A stretch of 64,000 bases of DNA from Actinomadura luteofluorescens (lineage in GTDB: Bacteria; Actinomycetota; Actinomycetes; Streptosporangiales; Streptosporangiaceae), in assembly GCF_013409365.1 (NCBI RefSeq), contig NZ_JACCBA010000001.1, positions 6,634,001 through 6,698,000 on the forward strand, read 5' to 3'. Under the pieces are notes generated by a model that saw only the letters and a program-made list of their open reading frames with translations, was not told the origin of the DNA and did no database searches. This document shows, one piece after another, positions 60,793-64,000 of the stretch. The position numbers and the translations under genes are program-made. Every line of letters begins with the position of its first letter. The stretch's first letter is position 1.

Positions 60793-62448
60793 TCAGACCC
60801 CGCAGAGCGCGAAGTCGTCGAAGACCGCCTGCGGCCATCCGGTGGCGCCCGCGTTGCGGACGACGAGCAGGCCGCTGTTACCGGGAACGCTGCTCGGCGG
60901 GGTGGCGGCGGACGAGGCGACGGGCTTCCCGTTCACCCACATGGCGAGGTCGATGTTGCCGTCCTCGCGCTTGACGCAGGCGACCTGGAGGCGGTCGGTG
61001 CCGCGCGGCTTGGGGACGGTGCCGGTCGTCACCGTCTGCGCCTGCCAGGTGGACAGCTTGGCGATGCGCGCGCGCCCGTCCGAGCTGAGGAGGAACGCGT
61101 AGCCGAAGCCTCCGTGGCAGTACACGCCCGCCTCGCCGAAGGCGTCCTTCGGTGTCACCTCGGCCTCGATGAGCTGGGAGTCGGGGATCCTGCCCGCCGG
61201 AGCGTCGACGGTCGTGCGCGCGGCCTTCGGCAGGACGTGGATCTCGTACTTCCGGTCGCGGTAGGCCGCGTCGAACACGGGGGTGGCGGCCGTCTTCCAG
61301 CCGGAGTCCACGTCGTTGAACCGGTCGTCGAAGATCTTGTCCTTGACCTCCGGCGGTTCGTCGCCGAGGACGGAGGCCGAGCCGGGGCCCGAGGCGTCCG
61401 GGGCGTCCTCGCCGCCCGGGATGTTGAGGGCTCCGATCACGGCGGAGACGGCGAGGACCGCGCCGGTCGCGACGATGAGCAGGCCCCGGTTGCGGTGCGG
61501 CGACGGCCTCCTCGCAGCGGCCGCCGGGACCTCCGCGCCGACCGGACGCGTCGGCGGCACGGAGTCGACGCTCGTCAGAAGCGCGGGCGCAGGCGCGGGC
61601 GCGGGCTCCGGCTCCGAAGCGGGCGGAGTCGCGGGCGGCTCGTCCCGGCCGGTCAGCGCCTGGAGCAGCTGGTTCACCGTCGGACGGTCGGCGGGGTCCT
61701 TGGCCAGCGACCGGGCCACCAGGTCGCGGACGGCCGGGTCGAGGCCGTCCAGGTCGGGGTCGCCGGACGTCACCCGGCTGATGACCTCCGGGAGCGTCCC
61801 GCCGCCGAACGGGGCGCGCCCGGTGCCCGCGTAGGCGACGACGCAGCCCCAGGAGAACACGTCGGCGGCGGGCGTGATCTTCCGCTCGTGCATCAGTTCG
61901 GGCGCGATGTAGGCGGGCGTGCCGACGAACTGGCCGGTCCTGGTCGGGCCCTCGGTGGCGTCCAGGGCCCGGGCGATGCCGAAGTCGATCACGCGCGGCC
62001 CGGTCGGGGACAGCAGCACGTTGGACGGCTTGAGGTCGCGGTGCACGATCCCGGCGCCGTGGATCGCGCCCAGCGCCGTCGCGATGTTGACCGCGAGGGC
62101 CTCCAGGTCGCCGCCGCGCAGCGGGCCGCCGGTCTTGACGGCCTCCTCGACGGACGGCCCGTTGACGTACTCGGTCACCACGTACAGCGGGTCGCCGTCG
62201 AGGCGCGCGTCCAGGACGGCGGCCGTGCAGAACCGGCTGACCTGCCGCGCCGCCGTCACCTCGCTGCGAAACCGGTCGTGGAACGCCTCGTCGTCGGCCA
62301 GCTCCGCGTTGATGACCTTGACCGCGACCCGCCGTCCCGACTCGTCCTCGCCGAGGTAGACGGTGCCCATGCCGCCCCGGCCGAGGCGGGCGGTGAGCAC
62401 GTACGGGCCGAGCAGCCGCGGGTCTCGGTCGCGGAGGGGCGCCTGCAT
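60793..62448 (-). CDS. Transmembrane Ser/Thr protein kinase (PknB-like) with extracellular domain
   Basis: 551 residues. Kinase core: glycine loop GRGGMG (23-28), Lys44 in VAVKVI, HRDLKPSN with Asp138, DFG (155-157), and activation segment ending APEL. A proline/alanine-rich juxtamembrane linker (265-318) precedes one membrane helix (321-341, GLLIVATGAVLAVSAVIGAL). The C-terminal 200 residues outside the cell form a domain with FDDRFNDVDSGWKTAA, YCHGGFGYAFLLSSDGRARI and LAMWVNGKPVASS, a jelly-roll/laminin-G-like repeat pattern. It should phosphorylate cytoplasmic targets in response to an external ligand. A related extracellular domain is encoded at 63527. Confidence 0.93.
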   Translation of the reverse strand: MQAPLRDRDPRLLGPYVLTARLGRGGMGTVYLGEDESGRRVAVKVINAELADDEAFHDRFRSEVTAARQVSRFCTAAVLDARLDGDPLYVVTEYVNGPSVEEAVKTGGPLRGGDLEALAVNIATALGAIHGAGIVHRDLKPSNVLLSPTGPRVIDFGIARALDATEGPTRTGQFVGTPAYIAPELMHERKITPAADVFSWGCVVAYAGTGRAPFGGGTLPEVISRVTSGDPDLDGLDPAVRDLVARSLAKDPADRPTVNQLLQALTGRDEPPATPPASEPEPAPAPAPALLTSVDSVPPTRPVGAEVPAAAARRPSPHRNRGLLIVATGAVLAVSAVIGALNIPGGEDAPDASGPGSASVLGDEPPEVKDKIFDDRFNDVDSGWKTAATPVFDAAYRDRKYEIHVLPKAARTTVDAPAGRIPDSQLIEAEVTPKDAFGEAGVYCHGGFGYAFLLSSDGRARIAKLSTWQAQTVTTGTVPKPRGTDRLQVACVKREDGNIDLAMWVNGKPVASSAATPPSSVPGNSGLLVVRNAGATGWPQAVFDDFALCGV

Positions 62449-62556
62449 GGCTCGACTCCCGGGGGGTGGAGAGGGGCTGTGATTCAGTCTGTCGTACGGT
62501 CAGTCTCTTTGACGCCCGATCATGGGGCATCAGTTCACCGGACAGCGGGAGGAAAT

Positions 62557-63534
62557 GTGGACGTGACGGCGGACGTGCTCGGCCCCGGGTACGAGGCGAT
62601 CGAACTGCCGATGGGCCGCGACGCGGAGGGCGAGGTCGTGGCGACGCTCGTGCGGCGCCGGGGCGGCGGCGACCCGTCCCGGCGGGCGGTGCTCTACCTG
62701 CACGGCTTCGTCGACTACTTCTTCCAGCGGCACCTCGCGGACTTCTACGTCGAGCTCGGCTTCGACTTCTACGCGCTCGACCTGCGCAAGTACGGGCGCT
62801 CGCTGCGCCCGCACCAGACCCCGAACTACGTCGAGAGCCTGTCGGACTACTTCCCGGAGATCGACGAGGCGGTGCGGATCGTCCGGGACGTGGACGGGCA
62901 CGACACGCTGCTGCTGAACGGCCACTCGACCGGAGGCCTGGTCGCCGCGCTGTGGGCCGACAGGGCCAGGGGCAAGGGCCTGGTCGACGGAGTGTTCCTC
63001 AACAGCCCGTTCCTGGACCTCGCCGAGCCGCTGGTGATGCGCAAGGTCGGCGCGGGCCTGGCGCGGGCGCTGCGTCCCCGGTTCCCGAAGGCGAAGCTGC
63101 CCGCGGGCGTGTCCGACCGGTACCCGCGCAGCATCCACCGCGAGCACGAGGGCGAGTGGGAGTTCGACCTCGCCTGGAAGCCGCTCGCCGGGTTCCCGGT
63201 GCGGGCCGCGTGGCTGGCGGCCGTCCGCCGGGGGCAGCTGCGCCTGCACCGCGGCCTGGACGTCGACGTCCCGGTGCTGGTCATGGCGTCGACGCGCAGC
63301 GTCCGCCCGACCCGCAGGGTGCTGGACGTGACGGGCGCCGACGCCGTCCTGGACGTCGAGCACATGGCGAGGTGGGCGCCGCGGATCGGGCGGCACGTCA
63401 CGCTCGTGCGGATCGAGGGCGGCCTGCACGACCTGGTGCTGTCCGCGGAACCGGCCCGCTCGCAGGTCTTCGTGGAGCTGGCCCGCTGGACGAACGGCTA
63501 CCTGCCGGACCGGCCGGCCCCCCGGCCTAGCTGA
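62557..63534 (+). CDS. Alpha/beta hydrolase (lysophospholipase-like)
   Basis: 325 residues from GTG 62557 with GGGAGGA upstream. The oxyanion region is AVLYLHGFVDYFFQRHLADF, the nucleophile elbow LLLNGHSTGGLVAALWADRA (G-H-S-T-G), and a late His in GGLHDLVLSAEPARSQVF. The RKYGRSLRPHQTPNYVESLS block is typical of actinobacterial serine hydrolases of this monoglyceride-lipase-like type. It acts on an ester, possibly a lipid; there is no signal peptide. Situated between two sensor kinase genes and divergent from the first, its 3' end overlaps the second kinase gene by eight bases. Confidence 0.88.
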   Translation: MDVTADVLGPGYEAIELPMGRDAEGEVVATLVRRRGGGDPSRRAVLYLHGFVDYFFQRHLADFYVELGFDFYALDLRKYGRSLRPHQTPNYVESLSDYFPEIDEAVRIVRDVDGHDTLLLNGHSTGGLVAALWADRARGKGLVDGVFLNSPFLDLAEPLVMRKVGAGLARALRPRFPKAKLPAGVSDRYPRSIHREHEGEWEFDLAWKPLAGFPVRAAWLAAVRRGQLRLHRGLDVDVPVLVMASTRSVRPTRRVLDVTGADAVLDVEHMARWAPRIGRHVTLVRIEGGLHDLVLSAEPARSQVFVELARWTNGYLPDRPAPRPS

Positions 63535-64000
63535 GGATCTTCGACAGGTCGAAGTCGTCGAAGTCGACGATGATCTGCTGCGCGGCGTTGCCGCCCCGGA
63601 TGACCTCCAGACCGGCCTTGCCGTTGCCGAGCGGCTGGTCGGTGTCGGTCTTGTCGATGGCCAGATGGCCGTTCACCCAGAGCCGCAGCCGGACCTGCTT
63701 GCCGTCGTCGCCGCTCTCGCACGCGATCTGGAGCTTGTTGGACTCGCCCTCGGAGTAGCCGGGGACCGAGTCGGGGTTGTCGAGCTCCTTGGTGCCGCGG
63801 TCCTTGGTGGCCTTGCGGAGCACCGCGCCCTTGCCGTCGTTGCGGACCAGGAACATGTAGTAGTTGTCGTCGGCCGAGCGGCAGTAGAGCCCGTACATGC
63901 CGTCGGGGGACCCCTCGGCCACCTTGGCGCTGACCGTGGCCAGCATCGGGTCGGGGGCGAAGTCGTCCTTGGGCACGTCGCGCCCCATCGTGCCCAAGGT
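63527..64000 (-). CDS. Extracellular domain end of a second sensor kinase (runs off the window)
   Basis: The minus strand is open from the window edge to the stop at 63527 (157 codons). The sequence MYGLYCRSADDNYYMFLVRN, SNKLQIACESGDDGKQVRLR and LWVNGHLAIDKTDTD matches the C-terminal extracellular domain of the kinase at 60793 (compare YCHGG...FLLSSDG and LAMWVNGKPV) in the same order. The N-terminal part lies outside, so the kinase itself is not seen. Tandem duplication of the kinase gene, with a hydrolase in between, is likely. Confidence 0.75.
   Translation of the reverse strand, partial: TLGTMGRDVPKDDFAPDPMLATVSAKVAEGSPDGMYGLYCRSADDNYYMFLVRNDGKGAVLRKATKDRGTKELDNPDSVPGYSEGESNKLQIACESGDDGKQVRLRLWVNGHLAIDKTDTDQPLGNGKAGLEVIRGGNAAQQIIVDFDDFDLSKILS

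Noticed and set aside
1..64000. CRISPR array
   Set aside because: No series of regularly spaced repeats and no cas gene is visible.

Overview
The window is high-GC DNA (lower only in a few accessory stretches) with GTG/TTG starts, ATGA/GTGA stop-start overlaps and families typical of filamentous actinomycetes: a DUF574 S-adenosyl methyltransferase, roadblock proteins, an N-terminal-HTH LuxR ATPase, Ser/Thr kinases with extracellular domains, DUF4386 and TerD proteins. An Actinomadura/Streptosporangiales-like chromosome is a reasonable guess, but no marker gene fixes the genus.

0-12 kb: a partial cation/proton antiporter-like protein, an ABC exporter half-transporter, two methyltransferases, a divergent locus with two roadblock proteins, a DUF4386 membrane protein, small enzymes (SRPBCC, NUDIX, two VOC) and a large LuxR/STAND-type regulator. 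12-27 kb: a catabolic region. Two divergent pairs of a HisD-like dehydrogenase and a LysR regulator (the regulators are paralogs) bracket a ribose-type ABC importer, a double SnoaL-like protein and a nitrilase-superfamily hydrolase. An SDR, a frameshifted alpha/beta hydrolase, a LacI repressor, an HpaI-type aldolase and a bicupin follow. Two LacI-type operator sequences sit between aldolase and bicupin.

27-33.4 kb: a conflict/stress island with a TerD-vWA protein, a STAND-TPR protein carrying a short N-terminal amyloid-like motif, and a TerD protein fused to a PD-(D/E)XK nuclease domain. 34-38 kb: a small operon (branched-chain-type aminotransferase, cupin, frameshifted quinone oxidoreductase) followed by LysR and MarR regulators. 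38-45 kb: a minus-strand operon of tailoring-type enzymes (P450, M28 peptidase, Asp/Asn hydroxylase, methyltransferase, sulfotransferase) divergent from an MFS exporter, resembling a natural-product cluster without a core enzyme.

45-56 kb: a plastic accessory zone. It holds decayed transposases, an intact IS5-type element, two inverted ISAs1 remnants around a secreted protein gene, a tyrosine-recombinase remnant, a tRNA-Arg fragment and an intact tRNA-Arg(TCT). In it lies the best candidate for a new defence system: a two-gene operon with a GTGA/ATGA-type overlap encoding an S-4TM-like predicted pore-forming membrane protein and a 1,215-residue fusion of an aminoglycoside-phosphotransferase-like kinase, a STAND NTPase and TPR-like repeats. 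56-64 kb: core-like genes return (phosphotransferase, cobalamin genes cobD and cobQ, LysE exporter, two sensor kinases with related extracellular domains around an alpha/beta hydrolase), with a truncated amino-acid permease remnant that is only 41 codons long.
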